Shown here: piece after piece, positions 1 to 9,378 of the stretch | Layout of the letters: each line of letters begins with the position of its first letter | Position numbering within the stretch: the first letter of the stretch is position 1 | Assembly (NCBI GenBank): GCA_016125075.1 | Contig: WGMO01000019.1 | Location: forward strand, 62,001-126,000 | DNA: 64,000 bases | Direction: 5' to 3' | From: Terrimonas sp. | GTDB taxonomy: Bacteria; Bacteroidota; Bacteroidia; Chitinophagales; Chitinophagaceae | Notes under the pieces: model-generated | Database searches by the model: none | Seen by the model: only the letters and a program-made list of their open reading frames with translations | What the model was told of the DNA's origin: nothing | Position numbers and translations under genes: made by a program

Positions 1-3000
1 GGTGCCCCTGTATCAAATGCCTCTGTTCAGGTGAAAGGAACACCCACCGGAACAGCTACCAAAGCAGACGGAACTTTTACACTCCAGGTTCCGCAAAATG
101 CCACCACATTAGTTATTTCTTCCATTAACATGGAAACTAAAGAAGTAGCGATCGGCTCCCAATCTGTGATTAATGTGAGCCTGGCATTAAATGCTTCTAC
201 ACTGGAAACAGTTGTTGTAACCGTACCATACGGTACGATTAAGAAAACAGCGTTTACCGGTTCGGAAAACACGATCAGCGCCACCACCATCCAAAAGCAG
301 CAGGTAGCTTCTGTTACCCGTGCCCTGGAAGGTTTGGTGCCCGGTTTGATTGCCACCAACGGTGGTGGTGCTCCCGGTACCGGTGCCAGTGTTTTGATCC
401 GTGGTGTTGGATCAGTGAGTTCTTCAAGTGCCCCGTTATATGTTTTAAACGGTGTGCCTTATGATGGTTCGATTTCTGCCATCTCTACTGATGATATAGA
501 ATCAGTAACCGTGTTGAAAGATGCTGCTGCTGCAGCCCTGTACGGATCCCGTGCCGCAAATGGTGTGATCATGATCACCACCAAAAAAGGTAAGAAAGGA
601 AAATCTGTAACCAGTGCTACACTGAGACAGGGTTTTATGAGCCGTGGAATTCCGGAATATGACCGCGTAGGCATCAAAGAATATTATGAACTGTTCTGGG
701 AATCTTACAGGAATTCCTATATGGCAGGTGGTGATAATATGGCAACTGCCGGTACAAAGGCCTCCAACGTTTTGGCCGGGCCAAATGGACTGGTGTATAA
801 TGCCTATAATGTACCTGCTGCACAAGTGGTAGATCCTACAACCGGAAAATTGAATCCCAATGCGCAATTGTTATGGAATGAATCATGGGAAGATGCATTA
901 TTCCGTAATGCTTCCCGTACCAATGCCAATTTCAATATTTCAGGGGCCACCGACAAAACTGATTATTATGTTTCTGCCGGTTTCCTGAACGAAGATGGCA
1001 TTGTCAGGTTTTCCGGATATAAGCGCTATAATTTCCGTATCAACGTCAATACAGCGGCTACTGACTGGCTGACCACCGGTGTGAACCTGGATGGTGCCAT
1101 GGCAGAAAGAAAGGATGTACCCAGTGGCGGTACCGCTACTACCAACCCATTCTATTACACAAGACAAATGGGACCGATCTACCCGGTATATCAGCACGAC
1201 CTGACCACGGGAGCTTTTGTGATCGATCCCACCACCGGTAAGAATATGCTGGATTGGGGTACGGTTGACCAGATGGGAACCCGTCCTTATGCCGGTCGTT
1301 CAAACCTGCTGGGTTCATTGGACCTTGACGACCGTTCCAGGAATATCTTTAACGGCAACATGAACACCTATGCTGAGATCAAATTCCTGAAAGATTTTTC
1401 TTTCAAAGCAACCTTAGGTGTTAACTATTTTGGAAACAATATCACCAGCTACCAGAATAACCAGTACGGCGATGCTGCTCCTACACCCGGTTTGAGTGAC
1501 GGGGGTAGGTCAACCAAGACCAATGACAGGCAGGTTTCACTTACAGGTAACGAAGTATTATCCTGGAGCAGAAAATTCGGAAAGCATAATGTAAGGGCGC
1601 TGGCAGGTCATGAAAATTATAAATACCAGTATAGCTATGTATCTGCAAATGCCTCAGGTTTTACATTCCCCGGCCAAACAGAACTGGATAATGGTACAGG
1701 ACCTTTTGGACCAGCCAGTTCAGCCACCGATAACCAAAGGATTGAAAGTTATTTTGGCGGCGTGAACTACGACTATGATCAGAAATACCTCCTATCAGGA
1801 AGCTACCGTACAGATGGTTCTTCCAGGTTCCGCGATGAAGTTCGTTGGGGTAATTTCTATTCTGTAGGTGTGGGCTGGAGATTGTCTGAAGAGAATTTCC
1901 TGAAAAATGTAAGCTGGATCAATGAGTTGAAGTTCAAAGCCAGCTACGGTGAGCAGGGTAATGAGAATATCGGTCTGTTCTATCCTTATGTATCTTATTA
2001 CTATGCCAATGGAAACGGAACCTATACACCTCCTTCCCGTCCGGTAAATGCGGATATCTCCTGGGAAACAAACAAAGCTTCCAATATAGGCTTTGACTTT
2101 GTATTCTTCAATAACCGTTTACAGGGTACGATTGAATACTTTACCAAGACATCTGACAACCTGTTGTTTGACGTTCCCCTGCCGATCTCAACCGGATATT
2201 CTTCCGTATGGCAGAATATCGGTACGATGACCAATAAAGGGATCGATGTTCAATTGGGCTATACTGCCATCAGGAAGAAAAACTTCAACTGGCGTATTGA
2301 CCTGAATATGTCGCACTTCAAAAACGAGATCACCAAATTACCACCGATCCAGGCGAAAAATGGTATCGTGAGTGGCACCAAGAAACTCTCTGAAGGACAT
2401 GGAATATTTGACTACTGGCTGAGAGAGTATGCCGGTGTGGATGCTTCCAATGGTGATGCACTGTATTATAAAGATGTAATTGGTTCTGATGGTAAGCCTA
2501 CAGGTGAAAGAGTGCTGACCAACCAGATCAACCAGGCCACCTTCTACTATACCGGTGGAACTTCATTACCGGATATCTCTGGTGGTTTGACCAACTCTTT
2601 CAATTACAAGAACTTTGATCTTTCCTTCCTCCTGGTATTCTCTTATGGTGGTATGTTCTACGACGGTAACTATGCCGGTATCATGCACCGCGGTTCTCCT
2701 GGTATTTCCTGGAGCAAGGATATTGAGCAGCGCTGGCAGAAACCCGGCGATGTTACTACTGTTCCAAGATTACAGAATGGTGTTGCCGGACAGGATGGCG
2801 CTTCCACAAGATGGCTGATGGACGGTTCTTACCTGAACATCAAGAACATCACCCTGAGTTATAATTTACCGAAGACGGTGGCAAACAGGCTGCATATGGC
2901 GGGTGCTTCGATCTTTGCCAATGTGGACAACGCTGCATTATTCACGGCCAAGAAAGGTATGGATCCACAGCGTGCATTTAATGGTACATCGGATGCAAGT

Positions 3001-3051
3001 TATACACCTTTCAGAACCATTAGTTTTGGATTCAATGTTAACCTACAATAA
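1..3051 (+). CDS. SusC/RagA-type TonB-linked outer-membrane protein, 5' end outside window
   Basis: Outer-membrane channel that imports a nutrient (glycan or peptide oligomers in known members) with energy from TonB. The frame is open from base 1, so the signal peptide and start are missing; 1016 residues are visible. They begin inside a carboxypeptidase-D-like regulatory domain (about residues 1-70), then a plug domain (about 75-195) with the class signature VLKDAAAAALYGSRAANG, then a long beta-barrel rich in Tyr, Asn and Gly to the C-terminus. The SusD gene follows after 18 bp, the standard pairing. The substrate cannot be told from the sequence, because no enzyme gene of the locus is inside the window. 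Confidence 0.95.
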   Translation, partial: GAPVSNASVQVKGTPTGTATKADGTFTLQVPQNATTLVISSINMETKEVAIGSQSVINVSLALNASTLETVVVTVPYGTIKKTAFTGSENTISATTIQKQQVASVTRALEGLVPGLIATNGGGAPGTGASVLIRGVGSVSSSSAPLYVLNGVPYDGSISAISTDDIESVTVLKDAAAAALYGSRAANGVIMITTKKGKKGKSVTSATLRQGFMSRGIPEYDRVGIKEYYELFWESYRNSYMAGGDNMATAGTKASNVLAGPNGLVYNAYNVPAAQVVDPTTGKLNPNAQLLWNESWEDALFRNASRTNANFNISGATDKTDYYVSAGFLNEDGIVRFSGYKRYNFRINVNTAATDWLTTGVNLDGAMAERKDVPSGGTATTNPFYYTRQMGPIYPVYQHDLTTGAFVIDPTTGKNMLDWGTVDQMGTRPYAGRSNLLGSLDLDDRSRNIFNGNMNTYAEIKFLKDFSFKATLGVNYFGNNITSYQNNQYGDAAPTPGLSDGGRSTKTNDRQVSLTGNEVLSWSRKFGKHNVRALAGHENYKYQYSYVSANASGFTFPGQTELDNGTGPFGPASSATDNQRIESYFGGVNYDYDQKYLLSGSYRTDGSSRFRDEVRWGNFYSVGVGWRLSEENFLKNVSWINELKFKASYGEQGNENIGLFYPYVSYYYANGNGTYTPPSRPVNADISWETNKASNIGFDFVFFNNRLQGTIEYFTKTSDNLLFDVPLPISTGYSSVWQNIGTMTNKGIDVQLGYTAIRKKNFNWRIDLNMSHFKNEITKLPPIQAKNGIVSGTKKLSEGHGIFDYWLREYAGVDASNGDALYYKDVIGSDGKPTGERVLTNQINQATFYYTGGTSLPDISGGLTNSFNYKNFDLSFLLVFSYGGMFYDGNYAGIMHRGSPGISWSKDIEQRWQKPGDVTTVPRLQNGVAGQDGASTRWLMDGSYLNIKNITLSYNLPKTVANRLHMAGASIFANVDNAALFTAKKGMDPQRAFNGTSDASYTPFRTISFGFNVNLQ

Positions 3052-3069
3052 ATAAAAACAGATAAGAAT

Positions 3070-4557
3070 ATGAAAAAAGTACTATTATATGTAACGCCTT
3101 TTCTGCTGCTTGCGATGGCAGGCTGTAAGAAAAGCTATCTCGAAACCAAGCCCTCGAATGCTGCCAGCGAGGCCCAGATCTTCAGTAAGATCAATGCGGT
3201 GAACGCAGCCATCGGTGGTATGTACAAAGAAATGTTTTCCTTTGCTGTAGGCGGAGGAAGCCATTCAGATTATGGGCAGAAATCCTATGATCTTTCCTGC
3301 GACCTCATGGGTAATGATATGGTGATCCACACACAGGGTTATGGCTGGTACAATACAACCTACCAGTACACCAACTGGGGTATTGCCACAACAGGACAGA
3401 TGTCTGATTTTGCCTGGTACCGTTATTATGACCAGATCAAACAGGCTAATAAGCTTTACAATTTTGTGGATGGAGTAACCGATGCATCTGCGGCTCAAAA
3501 AGAAAGCATCAAGGGCCAGGCCCTGGGTATGCGCGCTTATGCTTACTACTATCTGGCCAATTATTATCAGCAAAGCTATAAAGGACATGAAAATGATCCC
3601 GGCATTCCCATTTATACAGCCGATACTACCGGGGGAAAAACCAGGGGAACGGTTCAGGATGTGTATAACAGGATCATTGCCGACCTTACACAAGCTGAAA
3701 CATTGCTGACCGGTAAAACCAGGGCTTCAAAAAATGAGATCGACCTTAGCGTTGTTCAGGGTCTGAGAGCAAGGGTTGCCCTTACCATGGAAGACTGGCC
3801 AACTGCCGCTACTTATGCCAATAAGGCCCGCCAGGGTTATACCCTGATGACACCTGCGCAGTTAACCGCTTACACAGCCATGTCATCAGTTAGCAGCCCG
3901 GAATGTATGTGGGGATCCATCATCCTTGCATCTGAGGCTACCATCTACGCATCTTTCTATTCTCACATGGATATCCGCACCGGTGGATATGCCGCCCTGG
4001 GACAGCAAAAGAAAATCACCAAGGCACTGTATGACCAGATCAATGCTGCCGATATCCGGAAAGCACTCTGGACAACTCCAGGAACCGGCACCACCAGCAA
4101 TCCTGATTACAACCAGCTCAAATTCCAGGTTCCTGATGTCAGCAACAGGTGGCAGGCCGACTATTTCTATATGCGTGCTGCTGAAATGTACCTGATAGAA
4201 GCGGAAGCACTGGCCCGCCAGGGTGGACAGGACGCAGCCGCAAGGGTTCCTTTGGAAGCGTTGGTAAAAGCCAGGTATCCTGCTTATTCTGCTGCTTCTT
4301 TAAGTGGTCAGGCTTTATTGGATGAGATCCTTTTACAAAGAAGGATTGAATTATGGGGTGAAGGTTTTGGATTACTGGATATCAAACGCCTGGGACAGGG
4401 TCTTAACCGTCCTTCCGGTCCCGGTAATCATGGTAGCCCGAACTTCAATCCCGGCATTTATACCACACCGGCCAACGATCCAAGATTCCTGATGCGTATC
4501 CCGCAAAGAGAACTGGATAATAATGCCAGTATGACACCGGCTGACCAAAACCCTTAA
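3070..4557 (+). CDS. SusD/RagB-type nutrient-binding lipoprotein
   Basis: Surface lipoprotein that forms the lid over the SusC barrel and binds the incoming substrate. 495 residues, usual for the family. The N-terminus is a lipoprotein signal with lipobox AMAGC (Cys19), followed by KKSYLETKPSN, a typical SusD opening. Central helical TPR-like segments are visible (for example GQALGMRAYAYYYLANYYQQ, near residue 155). The C-terminal third has the family-typical stretch around ILLQRRIELWGEGFGLLDIKR, here read as the conserved R-x-E-L-x-x-E-G-x-x-x-x-D-x-x-R pattern. It lies 18 bp after SusC and 23 bp before the next lipoprotein, so the three are probably one operon. Confidence 0.95.
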   Translation: MKKVLLYVTPFLLLAMAGCKKSYLETKPSNAASEAQIFSKINAVNAAIGGMYKEMFSFAVGGGSHSDYGQKSYDLSCDLMGNDMVIHTQGYGWYNTTYQYTNWGIATTGQMSDFAWYRYYDQIKQANKLYNFVDGVTDASAAQKESIKGQALGMRAYAYYYLANYYQQSYKGHENDPGIPIYTADTTGGKTRGTVQDVYNRIIADLTQAETLLTGKTRASKNEIDLSVVQGLRARVALTMEDWPTAATYANKARQGYTLMTPAQLTAYTAMSSVSSPECMWGSIILASEATIYASFYSHMDIRTGGYAALGQQKKITKALYDQINAADIRKALWTTPGTGTTSNPDYNQLKFQVPDVSNRWQADYFYMRAAEMYLIEAEALARQGGQDAAARVPLEALVKARYPAYSAASLSGQALLDEILLQRRIELWGEGFGLLDIKRLGQGLNRPSGPGNHGSPNFNPGIYTTPANDPRFLMRIPQRELDNNASMTPADQNP

Positions 4558-4580
4558 GCAAAGAACAAAAACAAACTATC

Positions 4581-5402
4581 ATGAAGAAAACACTGATCTA
4601 TATGCTGGTTGCAGGCTCTATCCTGAGCCTTGCATCCTGCAAAAAAAACAACCTGGTGGTTGACAAGGATGTTACACCTCCGAGTTTTGCTAAATTCAAT
4701 ACGAGTGCCACATCCGGTACCTATTATATCAAGAGTACCAACAACACGTATCGGTTACCCATTGGATTTACGACTGTTTCCGATAAGGACAGAACCATCA
4801 ATATTTCATATGAATCCTCTACCGGAGCTGCTGCAGGCGTGCAATACAATGCGCCTTCCTCTTTTGTAATGCCTGCTGGAAAGGCCCTGGATACCCTGAC
4901 CATTTCAGGCCTGTATTCAGGATACCCTTCTTCAACCCGGATTGATATTTTAAAAATCACTCTGACCGATGGCGATGTTCCGGCTAATGATTACAACAAG
5001 GTATTCACGCTCACCATGCGCAAATATTGTGATGTGGTTTTAGCTAACCTGGCTGGAGACTATACCTTAACATACGAAAATGGATCTTATGGTCCTTATA
5101 CCAGTACCATTTCCAATATCGTATCTACAGGCGCTACCACCGCCACTGCTACACTGTCTAATATTTATGACAGTGGTATCAGTGCTACCATTGGTTTGGA
5201 TTGGACAGATCCTGCCAACTTTAAGGTAACGATGGCATCTCAATCAACAGGATTTACTTCAGGTGGCCTGCCTTTGTTAGTAAGGGCCAATGCAACTGGG
5301 GTGAAGACCTTCAGTTCCTGCGAGAATACATTCTCCATCGCTTTACAACTTTATACCTCTGCCGGAATTTATGATTCCTGGCAGATGACGATGGCGAGAT
5401 AA
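4581..5402 (+). CDS. Lipoprotein of a SusCD locus (third gene), function unknown
   Basis: 273-residue lipoprotein with signal peptide and lipobox SLASC (Cys20). After the signal come about 100 residues of a beta-rich domain (YYIKSTNNTYRLPIGF onward) that looks like the Calx-beta or DUF1735/DUF4843-like N-terminal domains of third lipoproteins in SusCD loci. The C-terminal half is Ser/Thr/Gly-rich beta-sandwich-like sequence with two Cys (YCDVVL and SSCENTF). By position it is a candidate accessory surface binding protein for the same substrate; this is inference from context. A terminator follows at 5432-5462, so it is the last gene of the operon. Confidence 0.75.
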   Translation: MKKTLIYMLVAGSILSLASCKKNNLVVDKDVTPPSFAKFNTSATSGTYYIKSTNNTYRLPIGFTTVSDKDRTINISYESSTGAAAGVQYNAPSSFVMPAGKALDTLTISGLYSGYPSSTRIDILKITLTDGDVPANDYNKVFTLTMRKYCDVVLANLAGDYTLTYENGSYGPYTSTISNIVSTGATTATATLSNIYDSGISATIGLDWTDPANFKVTMASQSTGFTSGGLPLLVRANATGVKTFSSCENTFSIALQLYTSAGIYDSWQMTMAR

Positions 5403-5431
5403 TCTTACAAGGTCTTTAACCAGATCAATAT

Positions 5432-5462
5432 AAAAAACCGGATGCATGGCATCCGGTTTTTT
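5432..5462. terminator. Bidirectional intrinsic terminator
   Basis: Perfect 8-bp stem CCGGATGC / GCATCCGG (5438-5445 and 5449-5456) with loop ATG, flanked by A6 on the left and T6 on the right. It sits between the convergent SusCD operon (+) and the TlpA-like gene (-) and can end both. Confidence 0.85.
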
Positions 5463-5493
5463 ATTTACAGCTGTATATATTACGGCTTCCGAA

Positions 5494-6630
5494 TTATTTC
5501 AATACTTCCTGCAGTTTATTTTCTAAATCCATCCCCCTTAAACTTTCTGCTATAATTTTTCCATCGGGGTCTACCAGCACATTAAAGGGAATGCCCTGTA
5601 CATTATAAGTGGCAGCGGCCACCTGTTTTTCGTCGAGGGTCTGTGCCCATGTTAACCGATCCTTCTCAACTGCAGCGCGCCAGGCTTTTTCATTATCATC
5701 CAGGGAAACACCCAGTACCGTAAAATTTTTGTTCTTATACTTATTATAGGCCGCTACCACATTCGGGTTCTCTTCCCGGCAGGGCTTGCACCAGCTGGCC
5801 CAAAAATCCACCAGTACATACTTCCCTTTATAGGAACTGAGACTGACCGTGTGTCCCTCCAAATCCCGCAGGGAAATTTCCGGAGCCTTCTGCCCTACAA
5901 ATTGTGGTGCGGGTTTATTTTGCTGCATGGCGGCCATTTGGTCGGTGAAATTCTTTCCGGCCTTTTTTACATTGTTATCCTCGGGATATTTTTTGGACAA
6001 TTGTGATAAAAGATCGCCATACTGGTCGGGTGTATACCAGTTCTGGTTGCTTTGCAGGGCCATCAACGCCAGGACCGGGCTCTTGCCATTGATGACAATC
6101 GCACTCACGTCATTTTTCATATTGGCAACAATGCCTTCCCCTTTGGTGTTCAGGGCCACTAACAGGCTGTCTGGCGCCTTGGCCTTGGTAAGGCTATCAT
6201 ATTCTTTTCCCAGGAGGGCGAGTTGCCCCCTATGCTGCATAAACGAGGTGTAATATTGCTGCAAGGCGATACTGGCCGGGGAACCTTCGTACGCTGCGGG
6301 AAGGGTTTTGGACTGGAGGTCGGCTTTCACGGTAATACTCGGCACATCACTGATCAATGTAGCAAAAGGATACTGTTCATTATCAATCCGGAGATAATAA
6401 AGATTTTCTCCCTTTGTTTTTGTCTTGAGCACAAAAGATCCGTCTTTTCCCAGCAAGACTGAATCGACCGGTTTGTGCATGCCGGCTTCCAGCAATATTT
6501 GGTCCATATAAACCATCCTCGCCTCCGTATTTTTCAGCGTCCCCTTCACGGAAAAGGACTGAACCCCTTTTTCCTTGCAGGAAAACAGGATCAGCATCAG
6601 CCCGGCTGCCATCAGTTTTTTTTGTATCAT
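5494..6630 (-). CDS. TlpA/ResA-like thioredoxin-fold lipoprotein with N-terminal DUF4369-like domain
   Basis: Periplasm-facing thiol-disulfide oxidoreductase anchored as a lipoprotein: signal peptide with LFSC (Cys18). Residues about 25-110 resemble the DUF4369 beta domain common in Bacteroidota TlpA proteins. A helical linker follows. The C-terminal thioredoxin domain (about 240-378) has the active site WCKPC (Cys281, Cys284), FWASW before it and the cis-Pro loop GIPFNVLVDPDG. Both active-site cysteines are present, so a redox role is expected; the partner is not known. It lies 6 bp downstream of the gatB stop on the same strand, so it may be transcribed with gatB. Confidence 0.9.
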   Translation of the reverse strand: MIQKKLMAAGLMLILFSCKEKGVQSFSVKGTLKNTEARMVYMDQILLEAGMHKPVDSVLLGKDGSFVLKTKTKGENLYYLRIDNEQYPFATLISDVPSITVKADLQSKTLPAAYEGSPASIALQQYYTSFMQHRGQLALLGKEYDSLTKAKAPDSLLVALNTKGEGIVANMKNDVSAIVINGKSPVLALMALQSNQNWYTPDQYGDLLSQLSKKYPEDNNVKKAGKNFTDQMAAMQQNKPAPQFVGQKAPEISLRDLEGHTVSLSSYKGKYVLVDFWASWCKPCREENPNVVAAYNKYKNKNFTVLGVSLDDNEKAWRAAVEKDRLTWAQTLDEKQVAAATYNVQGIPFNVLVDPDGKIIAESLRGMDLENKLQEVLK

Positions 6631-6636
6631 CAGGTG

Positions 6637-8091
6637 CTATTTATTATTTAGTTTTTCCAATAAAAGATCATTCACCACTTTGGGATCTGCTTTTCCTTTT
6701 GAACGTTTCATCACTTCCCCTACAAACATTCCGAGTAAACCTTTTTTTCCTTTCTGAAAAGCCTTTACCTTCTCCGCATGACTGGCCAAAACATCCTCTA
6801 CAAGCGGTTCCAGCATATTAACGTTGCTTTCCTGCAGCAGGTTTTCCTCCATCGCCAGTACTAACGGTTCTTTAACAGGATTATCCAATAGTTTTTGGAA
6901 AAGTCGTCCGGATGCGATGGAGAAACTGAGTTTTCCATCTTCCACCAAGCTGATCAGCACAGCCATCGATGCTGGCGAAAGCGGGAATGCACCGATTTCA
7001 TTTCCAGTTTCATTCATCCAGGTCTTAACCGGGCCTGTCATCCAGTTGGCGGCAGGTTTATACAAGTCCGTATGAAGGATGAGGGCATCATAATAATCGG
7101 AGAATTCCTTTTCTTCTGTTAAGACCGAAGCATCATATGCAGAAAGCTGGTTCTCCACCCTATATTTTCGGATCCTTTCCTTTGGCAGTGCCGGGATTGT
7201 ATTCCTGATCTCTTCTATAAAATCTTCAGTAAGATGAAAAGGTGTCAGATCGGGTTCAGGGAAATAACGATAATCGTTGGCTTCCTCTTTTTCCCGTGTT
7301 GAAAAGGTGGTACCGTTTCCTGCATCAAAACTCCGGGTCTGCTGGAGGATGGTTTCGTTTCTTTCCAGTTGATTGACCAGCCTTACCGCCTCAAATTCTA
7401 TCGCCTTTTTTACGTTCCTGATGGAATTGAGGTTTTTCACTTCCACCCTGGTACCTAATTGCGGGTCCCCTTTTTTCCGCACGGAAATATTAGCATCGCA
7501 TCGCATACTGCCTTCTTCCATATTTCCGTCACATACGCCAAGGTAGCGTACCAGTTTCCTGATCTCGGTCAGAAAGGCAAAAGCCTCTTCCGAAGACCGC
7601 AGGTCGGGTTCGGTCACCATTTCCAGTAAGGGGACGCCTGCACGGTTTAAATCAATACAGGTATTGGCATCCTCCACATCATGTAAACTCTTACCGGCAT
7701 CTTCTTCCAGGTGGATCCTGTTTAACTGAACGTTCTTTTCTTCCCCGCCAACAGTTATATTCACCCTCCCTCCTTTACAGATAGGCGTTGTATGTTGCGA
7801 AACCTGGTACCCTTTGGGAAGATCGGGGTAGAAATAATTTTTCCGGGCAAAATAGTTATCTATTTCAATTTCACACTGACAGGCCAATCCCATTTTGACA
7901 GCAAATTCTATTGCTTTCTTATTCATCACCGGCAAGGTACCCGGATGAGCCAGGGTGATGGGAGAAACATGGGTATTGGGTTCGCTGCCAAAGGAAGCGG
8001 GGTCACCACAAAAAAGCTTGGTGTTTGTGCTTAACTGAATGTGGACCTCAAGGCCAATCACAATTTCATATGCCTGTGGTATTTCCTGCAT
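6637..8091 (-). CDS. gatB: Asp-tRNA(Asn)/Glu-tRNA(Gln) amidotransferase subunit B
   Basis: Subunit of the GatCAB complex that converts Glu-tRNA(Gln), and often Asp-tRNA(Asn), to the amide form; GatB holds the kinase/tRNA-binding part. 484 residues, normal length. Motifs: IGLEVHIQL at the N-terminus, the family signature IDLNRAGVPLLEMV, YFYPDLPKGYQ, and a C-terminal YqeY-like tail domain (about 340-484). The frame is open 35 codons further upstream to 8196, but that extension has no family similarity and would run through the terminator hairpin at 8161-8186, so I take the ATG at 8091 (MQEIPQAYEI). gatA and gatC are not in the window. Confidence 0.95.
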   Translation of the reverse strand: MQEIPQAYEIVIGLEVHIQLSTNTKLFCGDPASFGSEPNTHVSPITLAHPGTLPVMNKKAIEFAVKMGLACQCEIEIDNYFARKNYFYPDLPKGYQVSQHTTPICKGGRVNITVGGEEKNVQLNRIHLEEDAGKSLHDVEDANTCIDLNRAGVPLLEMVTEPDLRSSEEAFAFLTEIRKLVRYLGVCDGNMEEGSMRCDANISVRKKGDPQLGTRVEVKNLNSIRNVKKAIEFEAVRLVNQLERNETILQQTRSFDAGNGTTFSTREKEEANDYRYFPEPDLTPFHLTEDFIEEIRNTIPALPKERIRKYRVENQLSAYDASVLTEEKEFSDYYDALILHTDLYKPAANWMTGPVKTWMNETGNEIGAFPLSPASMAVLISLVEDGKLSFSIASGRLFQKLLDNPVKEPLVLAMEENLLQESNVNMLEPLVEDVLASHAEKVKAFQKGKKGLLGMFVGEVMKRSKGKADPKVVNDLLLEKLNNK

Positions 8092-8100
8092 AAAGAACCG

Positions 8101-8108
8101 CAAAAATA
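8101..8108 (-). promoter_or_regulatory. Possible -7 box for gatB
   Basis: TATTTTTG on the minus strand fits TAnnTTTG. It lies so close to the gatB ATG (8091) that the leader would be only a few bases, and no -33 box is seen at the right distance, so it may be chance. Confidence 0.3.
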
Positions 8109-8153
8109 GCCAATTCTTCCGGGGGGCCTGTGATATATGTGACAAAGCTTTTA

Positions 8154-8186
8154 TAAAAAAACCATCCCGCCTTTCGGCGGGATGGT
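8154..8186 (-). terminator. Intrinsic terminator of the PDZ-protein gene
   Basis: Perfect 11-bp stem ACCATCCCGCC / GGCGGGATGGT (8161-8171, 8176-8186). On the minus strand the loop is a GAAA tetraloop and the stem is followed by T7 (8154-8160). It closes the gene at 8223-9266 and separates it from gatB. Confidence 0.9.
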
Positions 8187-8222
8187 TTAACTGCATTTAT
8201 AACAAATTGTCTTTAGAAAGGC

Positions 8223-9266
8223 CTAGAGGTCGGCCGTCTTTAATTTCCTCGGTATTTTGATGTCAACATTCTGTGATTTCCCGTTCCGCATCAGTTGTAC
8301 GGATACTGCACTGGCTTTATTTTTCAGGTTTTCACGATATAATTTAGCAACATCATCTGCACTGTTCACATCTTTACCGGCAAATTGCATGATCAGGTCA
8401 CCCTCTTTGATCCCTGCTTTGGCCGCATTGCTTTCTTCATCCACTTCCAGCACTTTCACACCTTTTCCGTCTTCCGTATCCTGGATGGAAAGACCCAAAC
8501 GCTGGTCTTCATTGAAAAAGTCAAAATTGAAATTCTGCCCGAGACCTTCTATACGGGGGATGGACTGCATCCTTGGCATCCTGTATTCCCGCAAAGCCTC
8601 CATATCGTGTAAGCGGGGAGCCACATCAAAATTATAGACCCCTGCATATCCTTTTAACTTACCCAGTTCGGCGGTCGTCTTATTTTCTTTCTTTCCCCGC
8701 TTATAGGTGACAGTAACCTTGTCACCCGGTTTATGTGCCCGTATCGCTTTTGTCAATTCGTCGGGATTGGTAATTTTTGTATCGTCAATCTTTGTGATGA
8801 TATCATCTTCTTTCAGACCGGCTTTTTCCGCAGCGCTTTCTTCGCTTACATCGGTGATCTTAACACCCTCCTCATCATTTTCTGTGGTAACACCCAGTAA
8901 GGCCCGGTTTTCTGAAGTGGTTGACAAGGCAAAGGGACCATCGCCCATTGGGCTCCAGTTCATATTCCAGTTATTTTTCCCGTCGGCAATCACCAGGCCA
9001 TCCATCCCTTTGAATTTATTCCTCAGCACCTTGATATCATCATCTTTCAAATCATTGACATCTTTCCCGTTGACTGTTACCTTATCGCCATTGATCTCCA
9101 CAACGATCTTTTCATCCCCACCCCCTTTTTTAGTAATGATGATCTGTTCCACATCCTTGTTCTTTTCTTTCTTCTTGTCCTTTGTATCCTGCGCTTCAAC
9201 TGCCAGGGGACCCAGCAGCATAAAAGCCGCTCCGGCCAGGAAAATTGTTTTCAGAATTTGCTTCAT
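8223..9266 (-). CDS. Secreted protein with two PDZ domains
   Basis: 347 residues with a cleavable signal peptide (LLGPLAVEAQ, cut near residue 26). A charged Lys/Asp-rich segment follows. Two PDZ domains are visible: about 120-205 (GVKITDVSEESAAEKAGLKE, then DDIITKIDDTKI) and about 255-335 (GVKVLEVDEESNAAKAGIKE, then GDLIMQFAGKDV). There is no trypsin-like, S41 or rhomboid protease domain, so it is a stand-alone PDZ adaptor or periplasmic substrate binder; the partner is unknown. It has its own promoter with a 17-bp palindrome (9305-9350) and its own terminator, so it is a single regulated unit. Confidence 0.85.
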   Translation of the reverse strand: MKQILKTIFLAGAAFMLLGPLAVEAQDTKDKKKEKNKDVEQIIITKKGGGDEKIVVEINGDKVTVNGKDVNDLKDDDIKVLRNKFKGMDGLVIADGKNNWNMNWSPMGDGPFALSTTSENRALLGVTTENDEEGVKITDVSEESAAEKAGLKEDDIITKIDDTKITNPDELTKAIRAHKPGDKVTVTYKRGKKENKTTAELGKLKGYAGVYNFDVAPRLHDMEALREYRMPRMQSIPRIEGLGQNFNFDFFNEDQRLGLSIQDTEDGKGVKVLEVDEESNAAKAGIKEGDLIMQFAGKDVNSADDVAKLYRENLKNKASAVSVQLMRNGKSQNVDIKIPRKLKTADL

Positions 9267-9283
9267 AAGTTTTTATTTTTTGT

Positions 9284-9303
9284 ACTACGTTAAATTTCGT
9301 AGT
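9284..9303 (-). promoter_or_regulatory. Inverted repeat in the leader of the PDZ gene
   Basis: ACTACG (9284-9289) and CGTAGT (9298-9303) with an 8-base AT spacer, between the predicted transcription start and the ATG (9266). It could be a second operator half or a weak leader hairpin. Confidence 0.4.
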
Positions 9304-9304
9304 T

Positions 9305-9335
9305 CAAATATAATGACAATTCCTGAAATACGAAA
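9305..9335 (-). promoter_or_regulatory. Promoter of the PDZ-protein gene
   Basis: On the minus strand TTTC (9335-9332), then 19 bases, then TATATTTG (9312-9305). This fits the Bacteroidota primary-sigma pattern TTTG-N19-TAnnTTTG with one mismatch. Start of transcription is expected near 9298. Confidence 0.65.
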
Positions 9336-9350
9336 CATTTCGGAAATGTT
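9334..9350. promoter_or_regulatory. 17-bp palindrome, candidate operator
   Basis: AACATTTCGGAAATGTT: two perfect 8-bp arms around one central base, overlapping the -33 box of the PDZ gene. A one-base loop makes a poor RNA hairpin and no T-run follows, so a DNA-binding site is the likelier reading. Confidence 0.55.
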
Positions 9351-9378
9351 AAAATATGGTAACAGGTTTTGATCCTTT

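Noticed and set aside
8092-8196. N-terminal extension of gatB
   Set aside because: It would read through the terminator hairpin of the PDZ gene and has no family similarity.
8707-9372. Open frame of 221 codons opposite the PDZ gene
   Set aside because: Antisense shadow. It runs through the promoter and palindrome of the real gene.
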